A DNA stretch of 64,000 nt from Saccopteryx bilineata (Eukaryota; Chordata; Mammalia; Chiroptera; Emballonuridae): contig NC_089492.1 of NCBI RefSeq assembly GCF_036850765.1, positions 201,716,276 through 201,780,275 on the forward strand, given 5' to 3'. Made by a program: the position numbers and the translations under genes. Numbering within the stretch: the first letter of the stretch is position 1; each line of letters starts with the position of its first letter. Below, piece after piece: positions 1 to 41,521 of the stretch. The notes beneath the pieces were generated by a model. It was given only the letters and a program-made list of their open reading frames with translations, made no database searches and had not been told where the DNA came from.

Positions 1-590
1 CATCCGCCTACTCCATTGCCATTTTCCCTCTCCCAATTTGTACTTCTTAATCCCTTCACCCTTTTCACCCAGCCCTTCAATCCTCCTCCCCTGTGACAGC
101 TGTCAGTCTGCTTTCTGTATCTATGAATCTGTTTCTATTTTATTTGTTTATTTTATTCTCTAGATTCCATATATAAGTGAAATCATATGATCTTTGTCTT
201 TTTCTGTCTGACTCATTTCACTTAGCATAATACTCTCTAGGTCCATCCATGCTGTCATATATGCTAAGATTTTATTCTTCTTTATGGATGCATAGTATTC
301 CATTGTGTAAATGTACCACAGCTTTTTTATCCACTCATCTGCTGATAGTTGGGCTGTTTTTATACCGTGGTTATTGTTAAATAATGCTACAATGAATGTA
401 AGGGTGCATATATTCTTTCAAATTACTGTTTTCAGGTTTTTTGGATATATTCTCAGAAGTGGGATCGCTGGGTCATAAGCAGTTCCATTTTTAATTTTTT
501 GAGGTACCTTCACACTGGTTTAACACAATGACTGCAGCAGTCTGCATTCCCACCAACAGTACAAGTGGTTCCCCTTCTCTACACCCTCTG
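1..590 (-). mobile_element. L1 3' end fragment (antisense)
   Basis: On the - strand it matches the end of L1 ORF2 and its 3' region: on + one reads ATACTCTCTAGGTCCATCC, then the 'ggatgcatagtattccattg' type block and the complement of 'tgggaatgcagactg'. It continues off the left edge. An L1MA-like age is a guess. Confidence 0.85.
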
Positions 591-1450
591 CCTCTCTGGG
601 TTCTACTGCTGCAGAGCTAACAATCCAGCTAGAATTTGAAATTGTTTGGCATGCATACTTGTATTAGTAGTGATGCTTCAAAAGAATATCTGGAAGTAGT
701 CGAAAAAAATCAACATTTCATGCATTATGTCTATTCGATGTGTGCAAGAATGGCTATTTTCTGAGTTTTATTTCAATTAAGACTGACAAATGAAATTTAG
801 GGACTCTCATTTTAAACTTTCAACTCAAATCACTAAACTCTTCTTCTATGTATCTGAGAAGGCCCCACCCTAGGCTGTAGGCCTGGTGGATTTGGCTTAA
901 TGGGTGCCTCATCATGGTGGGTGCTCTGTGCATGGCCCTGTCTGTGGTTTGCCAGCAGGGAAGGCAGGTGCCCTCAACCCTATCCCCCAGTGGCCCCACT
1001 CCATTTCCTTCCACTCTCCACTTCTCACCACTCTTGCCCCTGGAACTTTGAGAAAAATCAAAGTAACTATTCCCACTTTTATTTGAGCACCTGTCAATCC
1101 TATGCTCTGTTAACTCTTTTAGACTACAACAGGCATCTAATAAACATCTTATGAATGATGGAAACCCCACTGCCTCTGCCCAGAGCTGTCCATAGGACTA
1201 TAGGTCAGAACTGTCCTGGAGCAAGTGATAGTGGGTATGGCCAGTTGACACTGTAGCAGGTGCTTCCCACAGATGAGAGATTTTGGACCTTAAAAAAATT
1301 ATATACACACACATGTTCTATATTTTCAGTAAAAAATATATACCTTTGAAATATTGATGGAAATCAGTTTACCCATGGTAGTCCTGAAATCTTCACCAAG
1401 GACTTTCTGAATGAGTCTCTTAGTGGAGGAATAAAGAATAAAATACGAGG

Positions 1451-1625
1451 TCTTGGCCAGGTGGCTCATTGGATGGAGCATTGTCCCACATGTCAAGGTC
1501 ACAAGTTCCATTCCTTGTCAGGTCACATACAAGAAACAGTCAATGAGTACACAAGTAAGTGGAACAATAAGTTGATGCTTCTTTCTCCCTCCTCCCCACC
1601 AAATCAATGGAAAAAAATGTTTAAA
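1451..1625 (+). mobile_element. Old tRNA-derived SINE fragment
   Basis: It starts cttggccaggtggctcattg, has a degenerate B-box region (caagttccattccttgtcag) and ends in a CT-rich then A-rich tail. It is diverged from the younger copies in the window. Confidence 0.65.
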
Positions 1626-4269
1626 AACCCTCATACTATGTGATATAAAGCTCTGAGTTGCCCCCATGCTCTCCACGGTCAGTCATTCCTCTCTCGGCAC
1701 TTGGTCTCTGGGATTTCTTCAAGTCTCTGGAGGAAGAGACATGCCTGTTGGCCACAAGACTTTTGAGCTTCTCCTTGTCTCGCACTCTCCCTGATCCCTG
1801 GCACACTGCCCTGAGAAGACACTGTGTGGCAGCCTTACCTGCCTGGCCAGAGTAGCTGAGCACAGGGCAGGTGAAACACCAGTGGTGGAGGCTGGGCAGG
1901 TTCACACTGGATTTGAGCAGGCAGTAGAGAAATGGCAGAGCTGGAAAGTGTTGGGCCATACTCGTTTATTGGAGGCTCACAGAGACAGGTGAGCAAATAA
2001 GCAAAGGAAAACCTGCTTTTCACAGTGGAGGGCAACAGATTAGGAATACTGCCCCTCACGGTGGTGGCTGAGGGACTCAGGGAACCGCACTTTGTGGTGA
2101 TGGGAAAGTGATCTGAAAGAACTGTCACTGAGGGAAAGCACTCATAGCTTTTCATAGACACACATGTGGCTTTCTGCCACATGCTCACACACTAATCCTG
2201 CAAAGTGCTTATAGCTGGGAAACCAGCAAGCAAGCCTGACACAGCTGTTTCCCGCACACCGTGTCACACTGGTGTCACCTGTCCCCTTAGCAGTCACTCA
2301 GTCACTCTGCTCTTATGAAGGAGAGTGCACACTGCCCCCTGAGGCAGTGGAGGGGGTATCAAGAAAGCAAACCTCCTGTACCTTCCCCCAATAGACACCA
2401 CGGTCCTGGCTGACCTTTTCCTCTCCATTGAATAAAAAGCTGTGCCTATACACCCTAGGTGGCCTAGAGCTCACTCACTTACCTGGGTGTTAGTAGTCCC
2501 TCTATACAGGACAGTAGTGACCTTAACTGAGTGCCTGGGAAGTACTGAGCCTCCAAGTGTTCATGAGGAGGACGGGCCTGCACAGCATGACAGAGGCCGA
2601 GACTGAGGGGATTAAGGAACCTCAGGAGAGACTCACTGCAGGTCTGCCACTGGCGAGTCCCTGGGATGCAGGTTAGCACAGCTCTTCTACGAGTTCACGC
2701 ACCTTCCACCCAGACTGGGGACCCAATGCCGCAGGTGTGGTGGGGCAATCTCTGCCTGGAGCTGCACGGCTTCTAAGAGCCTCTGGGGAGAGAGTGGGAG
2801 CTGTTGACCTACAAGTTCATTCCACCCTTCATATGGAGCTAAGAAGGGCCACAGTCTTCATCTTCTATTGAGGATCTGTGGGGGACCAATTTATTTCCAA
2901 ATAAGTAAGGCTTTCCTTCACCCTGTGGTTAACTGTTTTAGATACAACTTAGCTGAGTGTTGGAATGTGGTGCCATTTTTTAAAACTTTTTATGTTGAAA
3001 TAATTTCAAACTTACAGGGAAGTTGCAAGTATTTGTTGTCATTTTGCTAAATGTGTCCTCTGCCTCTGGTTCCCCTTATATAGACACAAACAGATGTGCT
3101 TCCCACCTGCCCACACCTTGTCTTTCTCTGGGGTCAGGAAGGGCTCAGTGCAGGGCCAGCCATTGGTGGCAACCAACCTGGCACATTTCCACCGGGAGAA
3201 AGGAAGGGACGTGAAGGCAGGGGCTCGTGGTTCACTTTCTGCCCCCTCCCTGAGGCCTAGACCAGGGCCTCAGTCTCATGAAGGAAAGGGTCTTCTTCAA
3301 AATGATAGGAAAGGAGGGGCCATCCAACCCTGTGTACAGTATACTGTGATGACCTGTGTACTGTGATGACCATGTTTCTCCCTTATTCAGATATTTCTCT
3401 GAGCTCAACTCTTGGAGGTCATCTTGGCCCCTGAATCTGTCCAGGGTCCACATCACCTCCCACCTGCCTATGCTCTCTGCCCTGTGGCAGCCTCAGACAC
3501 ACCCAGCAGCTGCATGAAAACCTTGGCCTGCTTCCAGGTCTGTCACTGCTGACACCATCACCTTTCTAACAAGCTTCCATCTTCCTTGCTTCCCTTGACA
3601 GTGGATTGCGGATGACAAATCAAGTCCCAATAATGAGTTACGAACCCATTTCATACGCTGCTACTACCACCATTTTAAAAAAATGGAACAAACATAATAG
3701 GGCAGAATAGATAATAGTACATCGCACACAATAAGTATAAATGTGTCATCCAACTTTTATCCTGATCACATTGGTAATGCGTGTGTGTTGGGTCACACTG
3801 TGGTGTTTATTTCCTCCAGTTTCGTCCCCTGCTGTCACTGTAGTAGAAACCTGGTCCTGTACTCTTCTGCTCAAGTCCCATTGTGATCTCTCCGCTTCAC
3901 CTGACCAGCCCACGGCTTTGCCTCTGGCCATTTGGGTTGCCCACTCTCTGTTGCTGGGGGACCTTGTTTCTATCTCTTTCACAGAGAGCTCCAACCTGCC
4001 CTTCGGGACTTAGGTGGGATCCTGTCTGCCCTGATCCCCCAAGGATGAGTCAGATGCCTCCTAGGGTGTGAGCCACCTCTACATTCAGTGGCCTGGCCTC
4101 AGTGGTTGGCTTCAGTCCTTGGCTAAAATGGCCACAGTGAGAGTATTTAGAGCACAGAGATAGCCAAATTCTACAGATCAGGGCCTCCCTGTCCCACACA
4201 GCTGGGCATTTTGTATACACAGCCTCCAAACTATGAGTGACCACCTGGGTCCCCTCAGTTTCCAACCAC

Positions 4270-4806
4270 CTAGACCTGAACCTCCTTCTTATGATTCCCA
4301 CCCCAGCCCAGAATAGGGCCAGATTGAAGAAATTTCATGAATATTTCTAAATAGATATAAATAAAACACTGCACAGTGATTGTATCCCAACTCCCACCCT
4401 CCGGATTAACAAGCCACAGCCTGCCGATGGCCACCTTGGTGCCCAGCAGCTCCTCGCCCTCCTGATTAACAAACCACAGCTTGCCGATGGCCACCTTGGT
4501 GCCCAGCAGATCCTCGCCTTCCTGATTAACAAACCACAGCTTGCCGATGGCCACCTTGGTGCCCAGCAGATCCTCGCCTTCCTGATTAACAAACCACAGC
4601 TTGCCGATGGCCGCCTTGGTGCCCAGCAGATCCTCGCCTTCCTGATTAACAAACCACAGTTTGCCGATGGCTGCCTTGGTGCCCAGCAGCTCCGCGCCCC
4701 AGAGCAGGTGCAGCAGATGCTTGTCTGTTGACTTGAATGTAGCAAAGGTTTCTTGGTGGATGCCCAAGTTCATATTGTAGACCAGAGTGTGTTTCAACAC
4801 TATCAT
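4270..4806 (-). other. Open frame of 178 codons over a 60-bp repeat; unrecognised
   Basis: The - strand is open from ATG at 4806 to a stop at 4270. About 40 unique codons are followed by five copies of a 20-residue unit (LLGTKVAIGKLWFVNQEGED) and a unique tail. The frame stays open because the period is a multiple of three. No known family is recognised, and no promoter, splice site or poly(A) signal supports expression. It could be a pseudogene fragment or simply intronic minisatellite. Confidence 0.25.
4400..4699. repeat. 60-bp minisatellite, 5 copies
   Basis: Exact 60-base period, no indels between copies. The core on + is gattaacaaaccacagcttg followed by ccgatggccaccttggtgcc. The outer copies are the most diverged, typical of arrays homogenised from the centre. 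Confidence 0.95.
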
Positions 4807-5114
4807 GCTGACTGATTCTTGCTCCCCACAGCTTGTGACAGAAGCTGCACAAGTTAGGAAGTGGAGGTCCTGTGTTTCAGAAGACGACCCAGCTCTGCTC
4901 TTCTTCCCCAGTTCCAGAGTTAGAAAGGGTCAGGGCAAGCACCTTCCCCAGCCTGGGTCCCCGAGACCAGACTGCCTGGTGTTGGTCAGAGACTTGCCAT
5001 AAGGGGGTGTTGTGACAGGAAAACCTCAGGCCAGAATCGACCAGGCTGGGACTGAGGTATTGACAGAAGGAGAGGCCATGTTTGAGTTTGGAAATATTTG
5101 GGCCTCCCTTCCTC

Positions 5115-5185
5115 ATGGGAGGCAAGGATTCTTATTATGCCCATTTTACTGGGCCAATCAGAGGCAATATAACATGCCTAAGATG
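5115..5185 (-). repeat. MIR-like remnant
   Basis: It resembles the antisense of the MIR core, with attatgcccattttactggg followed by a diverged gaggcaatataacatgcct. Low-confidence ancient SINE. Confidence 0.4.
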
Positions 5186-5189
5186 TGAT

Positions 5190-5290
5190 TTCTTGCATCA
5201 ACTCCCATATGTGCCTTGACCAGGCAAGCCCAGGGTTTTGAACTGGTAACCACAGCGTTCCAGGTCCACTGATCCACCACCGGTCAAGCA
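5190..5290 (-). mobile_element. Truncated tRNA-SINE (antisense)
   Basis: It contains catatgtgccttgaccaggc and gggttttgaactggtaacc, matching the head of the younger copy at 63498-63687 (which has gggtttcgaactggcgacc). Confidence 0.7.
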
Positions 5291-7174
5291 GCTCTTTCCT
5301 TTCATCAGTACACTTTGTTTCCTGTTTGAGTAATAGTGCATCCGACCCCTGACTGAGGCCCTGGAAACAGAACATGCCAATCATGTCAGCAGCATCCACC
5401 TCTGTGAATAGGCCCGACAGTTCTGGCCCTTGGGACATAGGGCTCACCCACGGCAGGGGGAATTGCATGGAAGTGGTGCTAAGGCGCATGGGTCGGAGTC
5501 TTGGAGTCCTGAGCTGCTGTGACTATTGTGTTGTTATCTTAGGGGGAAACAGTGTTGAGAGAGGAATGGCCACAAGGAGGAAAGAGAAGCAGTCAGCCAG
5601 GACAGGGCAGGGCTTAGTCACAAGGTTTATGTGATCATGGATAGCAGCCACAGACACTGACGGGTGCCAGGGAAGTGTCCCAGGTGTGGTGGCTGCAACA
5701 CCCGTGGGCCGCACCGCCAGCTGCCAGCCCCAGAACTAGACCATTCGCCCCTCAGTCGATGCCACCAAGTTAGCAGCAGCCTTTTCTGTTGGGGTACGGG
5801 AAGGGATCTTTTGGTCTGCACACTCAGTTCCCCATCCCTGTCACAGGGAGGGCTCAGAATTCAATCCAGTCTGGAGAATACCCTTCTCGGCTCCTCCTAC
5901 TGTCACCTCTGCCAGCCTGGCAGCAGCCTGCCCTGCCCTGCCCTGCCCTGCATGGGGCCTGGGGATTTCCAAAGCCAAAACAGGAGATGACAATAAGGAG
6001 TGACTGGGGGGTGGGGGACCACCAAGCAGGCTAGACCCCTTCCTGTGTGCACAGCTGTGTTCTTTGAAGGCCAGTTAGACATCAGGAAGGGAGTCCTTGC
6101 CGGGCCTGACTTGCCTTCTTGAAGAATTGGTAATCATAACAAAAACGCATCCAAAGCCACGAAACATTTTGTTTGGCTTTGCATATTTATTTGTTTTTCG
6201 TTTCTGTCTCCTTCTGTTAGCCTGGGAACATCTTGAAAGAGCCTTTACGTGAGTGCTTTTGGTTGACACTGTAGCCAGCCCTTCTCAGTATTTACAGGGA
6301 AGCCCTCCCAGTTCAGCTATAATTAGATGTCAATTAAATTAGAACCTCTTGTGATGATCTTGAAGGTCTGCAAGCAGCAGCTTGCCTTAGGAGAGCCTCT
6401 GGCTCAACTCAGTGGAAACCCATCTCTGCTACCCACTGTCCTGCAGGAAGGGCCTGGTTGTCGGAGGGATGCTGGTTCTTAAGTTTCCTTTTGGCCTTTG
6501 CACCTTTCCCTCCCCACCTGGTGAGGCAGCAGGTCGGACCTCCCTCCACTTCTGACCTGCCTGCCCCGGCTTGCTCCCTGCTAGAAGGAAAGCACCCAGG
6601 CTTTCCCGTGCCATGTCTGGGTGCTCTGCTCTCCCCTTCGTCCGTTCAGTGTCTTTCAGACGTAAATGTGGTGCTGAATTGCAAGACAGTGCACTGGAAA
6701 AGGCAAACAGGCAGCTTTGTCACTCTTCCTGAAATTCCTAAAACCTCACCCTTCCTCAAAGGCCACCTGATGCTATTCACCAGGTGAACCACACAAGAGT
6801 CCCGAGTAACAGGGCCAGTAAGGGTGACATCCAGATCGCTAGGGACATTCTTCCCCAAACGGAGATGCACTTCTTCCCAGAGGAAATGCCTTCATTGCCC
6901 TTGATCCTGATCACAGAGTTCATACATACTCTTCTAAATCTTTCTGATGATAGGAGCCATATAAAAAGGGGATATTCTCCATACCTCTCCTCAGTCCTTA
7001 GTTACGTCCATGATTTTACTCCTTCCCAGAAATATATGTCAAAAATGCAGTGGGAGTCACTCCAGACCTGTGTCAGTGTATATAGAAACTTATACAACAT
7101 TCTGTGTGATTGCTCCCTGCATCAACCCCATACAGTGTTGCCCTGGATTTGTTGTTGTTGGAAAGTAGCATACC

Positions 7175-7900
7175 TTAATTCCACGGGTTATGTAGAGACA
7201 ACAAGGCAGGATACAGAAGAATTTTTAAGAGGAGATTTATTAATAAGCTGGCTGCATATGATTTACACAGGATATAGCTGACCCAAATCATGCAGCCTCG
7301 AATATAGCTCTGAAGCTAGTTATATACACTTGATTACATACAGGTTGGGAGGAAAAGGAGGGGGTTTACATGATGTCAGAGGATAAGCGTTTGTAAATCA
7401 CCCATTAAGGAAAAATAAAAGGGAGAAGAACGGACTACTTAAATTTTTCTTTCTTCTCCCGCATTCCTGGCTGGCTGTTTACCTTCTTCCTCACAGGTGT
7501 GGGGAAGGGAGGGGTCCAAGTCTCCTTCCTCCTCCCATTCAAAACCCAGTACAACTACCTCTCATTGACAATATAATAGCCCTTCCTAAACATGAATGCA
7601 ATCGGCCATCTTGAGCTGGTGTGAATCACACACAAGTATAAAAATCATATTTACAAAATCTCTCAGAATGCTTGGCCTAAATCATAAAATGCCTTTTAAG
7701 CCTCTTAGTAAAAGGGGGTTTCTTATCTCAGTGCATAGTATGTCCTTGTAAGCCAGGAAGCTCCCCCATTCTTCTCCCTCCATTCTCCACAGAAAGGAGG
7801 AGGAAAGAAATCTGACTCTTCCTTCTAAAATACTAATATTATTTTTTGCAGTTCTTTGGCACCTTACCACATTGTTAGTTGTAATGCTAAATAAACAGGA
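7175..7900 (-). mobile_element. Candidate LTR-like segment
   Basis: It shares aatcatgcagcc and a ttttaagaggag block with the segment at 9340-9760; both are A-rich on + with T-rich complements. The two appear to be diverged copies of one antisense LTR-like repeat. No internal retroviral gene is seen and the boundaries are not resolved. Confidence 0.35.
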
Positions 7901-8393
7901 TCACTAAAGCTCGATTTTACCCAGCCTCTTCCTAAGGGGAGCACAGGTGCATGCCAGCTTCTCCCTACAGGAGGCAGGAGTAAGGGGGAGGTGAGGGCTG
8001 GACAAGCGTTCTGGAATTGGGGCGGCCAGATCCACATGCTCCCTGGAAGGAAGACAGAAGCTGAGAGGCTGCTGGATTCAAAGCTTCTGGGGTTTGTCCC
8101 TCACTGGCCTCTCACTACATAGTTACTTTACTTGTCCTGAGCACCACCTCCACGTGGCCACCCCGCTAACTGGTCCTGAGTTTCCCTGCTCCTGGCCTTT
8201 CCCCAATTCCTAGCTTACACAGCCTTCCCTCTTTCTCAAATTTAACTTCCTATTTCCAATAAATAATCTCTTGGATCCTTTTATCCATAGTGCTTATAGG
8301 ATATTGTATATTGTATCATTAAGACAAAATTCAGGTATTTTCTCCTTAGGGAAAAAAGACAAGGACAACAACAACAAACAAACAAACAAAAAT

Positions 8394-8729
8394 CTTTGTT
8401 TTGTTTTTTGTAGCATGTGCATGAAAGAGAGACGGGGACAGACAGACAGGAAGGGAGAAAAATGAGAAGCATCAACTTATAGTTGCAGCACCTTAGTTGA
8501 TCATTAATTGCTTTCTTATACATGCCTTTGACCAGGGGCTCCAGCTGAGCCAGTGACGGCTTGCTCAAGCCAGTGACCTGCATTCAAGCTGGTGAGCCTG
8601 TGCTCAAGTCGGATGAGCTTGTGCTCGAGTCAGATGAGCCCGTGCTCAAGCCGGCAACCTCAAGGTTTCAAACCTGGTTCCTCAGCATCCCAGGCCAATG
8701 TTCTATCCACTGCACCACCACCTGATCAG
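8394..8729 (-). mobile_element. tRNA-SINE, CCTGATCAGG family (antisense)
   Basis: The reverse complement begins cctgatcaggtggtggtgca and continues through several 'caagccagtgacc'-type repeats to a poly(A) tail (poly(T) at 8394-8411 on +). Internal short duplications (gagcctgtgctcaagtc-like) expand the middle. Confidence 0.85.
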
Positions 8730-9109
8730 GTTGGATTTCCTATTTATCAGCTTCCTGATTTGTGCTCCTGTATAAATCATTGTTTGGGATTATGAGTTTC
8801 CATGATTCACAGGGTGACTCATACTCTGAGTCAGTGGTTGATTCTGAAGTTTCCTCAGATAACTCAGTATGCTGTTTTGTCACTAATTCATCTGTCAGAG
8901 CAAAATGACAGCAACCCAGAGTGTGACAACCGGGTAACTGAGGCACTCACATGAACATACCATCTCTTTTGTATAGACAGGCTCCCAGGTAGAATTGCTT
9001 TGAGTTAGAAACACAGGTATCCCATTCTAAAAATTGAAAAGTGAAAAATCATGCCTTTTCCTTCAAAGCAGTGCGTTAATTTATTAGTTGAGGGGAAGCA
9101 TCTGAATGC

Positions 9110-9215
9110 CTGAGCTATAGCCATCCCCTCTCCACTAGCTGTGTGACCTCACAAAGTCTCTAACCTCACTAGGATCCAGTTGTCTGATGGTAAAGGTAAG
9201 TGGGTGAACTGACAC
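9110..9215 (+). repeat. MIR-like remnant
   Basis: It resembles the MIR core (agctgtgtgacctcacaaag, then tctaacctcact). Ancient and diverged. Confidence 0.45.
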
Positions 9216-9339
9216 ATTCTCTCAATCACTTTGGCAAATGGCCTATTCTTCACAGAGCAGGAAGACCTTACAGAGGGGCAGGAGGTGGGGTGGGGAGAGG
9301 GAAGGCTAAAGGCTGACCCCCAGTATTGTAAAGTGACCA

Positions 9340-9760
9340 GCGAGTTCCAAAGAGACACCAGAGTTATAGTAAAATTTTAAGAGGAGTTATTATTAAAATC
9401 TGGCTGGTTGCATGGAAGTTAACACAGACTCAAATCATGCAGCCCTGAACAGGCTGAGGGGTTCACTTTTAAAGGCAAAAACCACATTTTGGGGCGGGGG
9501 GAGAAGAACGGGATACAGCCACCTAGCTAAGTGGGATTACAGAAACGAAACAGGCTCGTTAAGCTAAGGTTTTCTTTAGAACAATCTTGGCTGTGTGGTC
9601 CAAATTTCTTAACAGTCAGTTGCGGCCCTCTAATGTCTGCATTTCTGCAGACTGTTGAGCCTGCATAATAACTTCCCTAAAAAGGACAAAAATAGTAAAA
9701 TGCTGAGCTAAGGAGTCTTGTTTCATTATAGAACAAACATATAAGCTAGACCTGGGTAGC
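9340..9760 (-). mobile_element. Candidate LTR-like segment, second copy
   Basis: Related to 7175-7900 by ttttaagaggag and aatcatgcagccctgaa. If antisense, the strand reading leftward would be the LTR sense. No coding remnant is present. Confidence 0.35.
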
Positions 9761-10217
9761 TTACAATGCAAAAGGGGTTACAAGTTGGGTCCCTTATAAC
9801 ACCAGCACTATCTCCAGGTCTCCCCTGGAACCAGGGGTCAGCACCAGCCTGGAGCACACATACCAGGGTTCTCCCAGCAGGTAAAACAGTTGGCCATTGC
9901 ATGACTTCAGCTGTGCCTTCAGTGTGGTCTGGTTCCTCCTGTCTGGAGCCTTTTCCCAGGGCTGGGGTGAAGCTGGGATGATGGTGGTAAAGTCAGTCCA
10001 AGGGGCCTGGGGCTCAGCTTAAACCTGCCCTTTCTTTTAAGGTATATCTGTTTCTCACTCTGCTTGCTGGGAGGTCCCTTGGACCTAGTGGGATACAATG
10101 AAGGCAGCAGGACCCAGGGTGGGGGCTGGGCCATGGGTATCAGTCCCTGCGCAGTCTGGACCCTGCAGGCCACTGCCGCTGATGAAGTGTTTCTTTCAGG
10201 TGAACCTGTGGGAGAGG

Positions 10218-39229
<29,012 letters not shown>

Positions 39230-39302
39230 GGAGGATGTCTGTTGCCTGTACTCCTCAGAGTGTACCAAGGGTAGGTGGAATGAGGGCTCTGGAGCTGTCC
39301 AT

Positions 39303-39330
39303 ATAAAGGGACATGGTACTGTCCCTTTAT
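39303..39330. repeat. Hairpin in EDAR 3'UTR
   Basis: Arm ATAAAGGGACA (39303-39313), 6-base loop tggtac, arm TGTCCCTTTAT (39320-39330). A perfect 11-bp stem, 74 nt after the stop. Confidence 0.95.
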
Positions 39331-40284
39331 GGTGGTTCAACAGATTGCCAAGAATCACCAGGGAACACTGTAGGCTGTTCCAAGGAACAAGAGGAAATGA
39401 GGCCTGTCTTCCAATCTAGCTAAAGATAAAGGATTAAAGCTACCAGCACCTCACAAAACAGAATAAATACTTGGTCAGCCAGCCCACTCGCCATTAACTT
39501 GTTCAAGGGATATTGTTGGGTACTCAAATGAGCCAAACAACGTGGGATGACAGAGGTGAAGAATCTGTCCCTGTAAGGAGTTTACAACCCCATGAGAGAC
39601 AGAAGTCATGTCCACAGACCACTTTGCTAGAAGATGTCAAACAGTCTGAGTGAGGAGATGCTAAGAAAATGTAACAAGAGTTCTGAAAGAGGGAGATGGC
39701 TTCCCACCGAGGTGATGAAGGAGGCATCCTCACCAAGAAAGCAGCTCAGAAGTTCTATTGAATGGCTACAAAACAGACACACCACTGCATGTGTTGTTTC
39801 TGGTTCACCACAAGTGGCTTCATTAGGATAACTTGACCTATTTTTGAGGTCATCTTGTTCTTCCAGACATTCTAGTCACTATGGGAGCACTCACTTGGTA
39901 GCCTGCTTCATGTCACTGATATGGAAGGCATGTGTTTATTCAATCAAGGAGACCTGTGCAGTAGTCAGATTCATTTGCTGCCTGAATCTTAGGCCTGGGA
40001 ATCCAATTGTTTTTTATTAAACACAAATTGCCTTCCAACTCTCATTCTCAGTTAGATTTGACCCTTTGGCCAAGTCAGTGCCCAAAGGACACAAGCCATT
40101 TAAATTATGTACCGGGTTATTTTTACTTCAAAAAGAAAAGAGTGACCAGCTCTGCTTACACAGGGTAATGAAGACTTGTGAGAGTTTTGGGCTCTGGCCT
40201 TCTGAGCCTCAGGTAAAGTGGAAGCCCCTGTGCAGGGAGCACCTGGGCTTGCAGTTCGGGGGTCTGGTTCTAGTTGTTCCAACA

Positions 40285-40345
40285 TAAGCCATTTTCTTCT
40301 TTCTCCCTGGGCCTCAGTTTGTCTTCTGCAAACGAGAGACTAGTC
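40285..40345 (+). repeat. MIR-like remnant in 3'UTR
   Basis: cctgggcctcagtttgtctt matches the conserved MIR core. Confidence 0.45.
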
Positions 40346-40549
40346 TGTGATTCTCAAATTGCAGAAAAAGGAAGGTTCGAGTAAGCCAAAGGAAGGTGGA
40401 GCAATAAGAAATGCCAGGCCTTTGAGGTGCTCCATGGAAGTGAATACAATGTGAGTGATCAAGTAAAATAGGAATTTAAAAAAAAAACACCTTAAATCCA
40501 GAGTTTTCACTCGAACTGCAATTGTTGGCATCCATTCAGAAATGAAGTT

Positions 40550-40690
40550 GATAAACTGGCGTTGCCCTTGACCGACCCTCTCACTGCACGGGCAACCGGG
40601 AAGAGCAGGGGAGCCAGGGGCGGCCGCGCCGGGGGCTAGTCTGGGCTTGCTGCTGAGCCTCCCGAGGACAGTCTGGCTGCGGTTAGTACC
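40550..40690. other. GC-rich block in EDAR 3'UTR
   Basis: Locally GC-rich with many CpGs (ggggcggccgcgccgggggc) inside AT-rich 3'UTR. No open frame or known element is recognised. Confidence 0.5.
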
Positions 40691-41515
40691 CTATTAAAAC
40701 CAACCTCTCACATATAAAGCAATGTCTTTTAAAATGACACACTGCGTGGCTGACCAAATACTTTGGGGGAGGAAATCAGTCACATGTTTAAAGCCAACAA
40801 GCAATTTCCAACCAATGAATGTAGCAGATACTGTGATAAAATAATTTTTAATATCATTTACTACAAGTGTTGCTGCTTATGAGAACCTATTTGATATACT
40901 TGCAAGCTAAATACATCACGGCAAAAGTTAGCCTCTTAATTGCTCCTGTAATCCTGGGTGCCCCTCCTTGCTTTGTGATAATGGTCAGTGTGCAGATGTT
41001 ACAAGTGAGAAGTGTGTGTTACAGGATGATAGCTTGCAGCCTCCTTAGAGCAGCATTTTCAGTGAAGGAGCAGGTGTGGCTGTTCTCTGGCCCCTGGTGG
41101 GGGGAAGGGGGGGGTTCCCTTGGTTCACGCTTTTGAATTCTGGGGCCAGAGGTCAGCCAGCATCAGATCGTGTTTAACTGACTCTCAACCTGCCATTTTT
41201 AGGGAGCTACTTGCACATAAAGAGTTACACATTTCTTTATCATTTACCTATGTATTTGGAAACAAACTCAAAAAAAGGTTTATTCTGATAAGCTTTAGCC
41301 TACATACGGAATTGAAATCAGTAAGACCATAATGATTATTACTGACCAAAGCTAGGACACCACCCTGACATTTTGTATGGAGACAGTCATTATTTTTGCC
41401 ATACTTAAAAACATTTAAAAAACACCTCAGCTGTGGCCCATACCAGTGAAGTCTTAACTGTCAATTTTTTTTTTATCTAATTCTGTATATATAACTTAAT
41501 ATATTTTACAGTTTC

Positions 41516-41521
41516 AATAAA
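41516..41521 (+). terminator. EDAR: Candidate EDAR poly(A) signal AATAAA
   Basis: Canonical AATAAA in a T/A-rich setting, followed by a weaker AATAAA-like motif (ctaataaaaag) about 10 bases later. It lies 2.3 kb after the stop and before the convergent CCDC138 3' end. Confidence 0.55.

Larger units (their letters stand above)
1..10199 (+). other. EDAR: EDAR upstream intron (partial) with repeats
   Basis: No exon is supported here. It contains an L1 3' fragment (1-590), tRNA-SINEs near 1450, 5190 and 8400, a 60-bp tandem repeat at 4400-4700, two related LTR-like segments near 7180 and 9355, and MIR-like remnants near 5120 and 9130. Short open frames lack splice context or recognisable domains. 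Nothing specific was recognised in the remainder. Confidence 0.7.

Noticed and set aside
6784..7281. 165-codon open frame on + in the upstream intron
   Set aside because: No recognised domain and no splice signals matched. It ends inside an LTR-like repeat.
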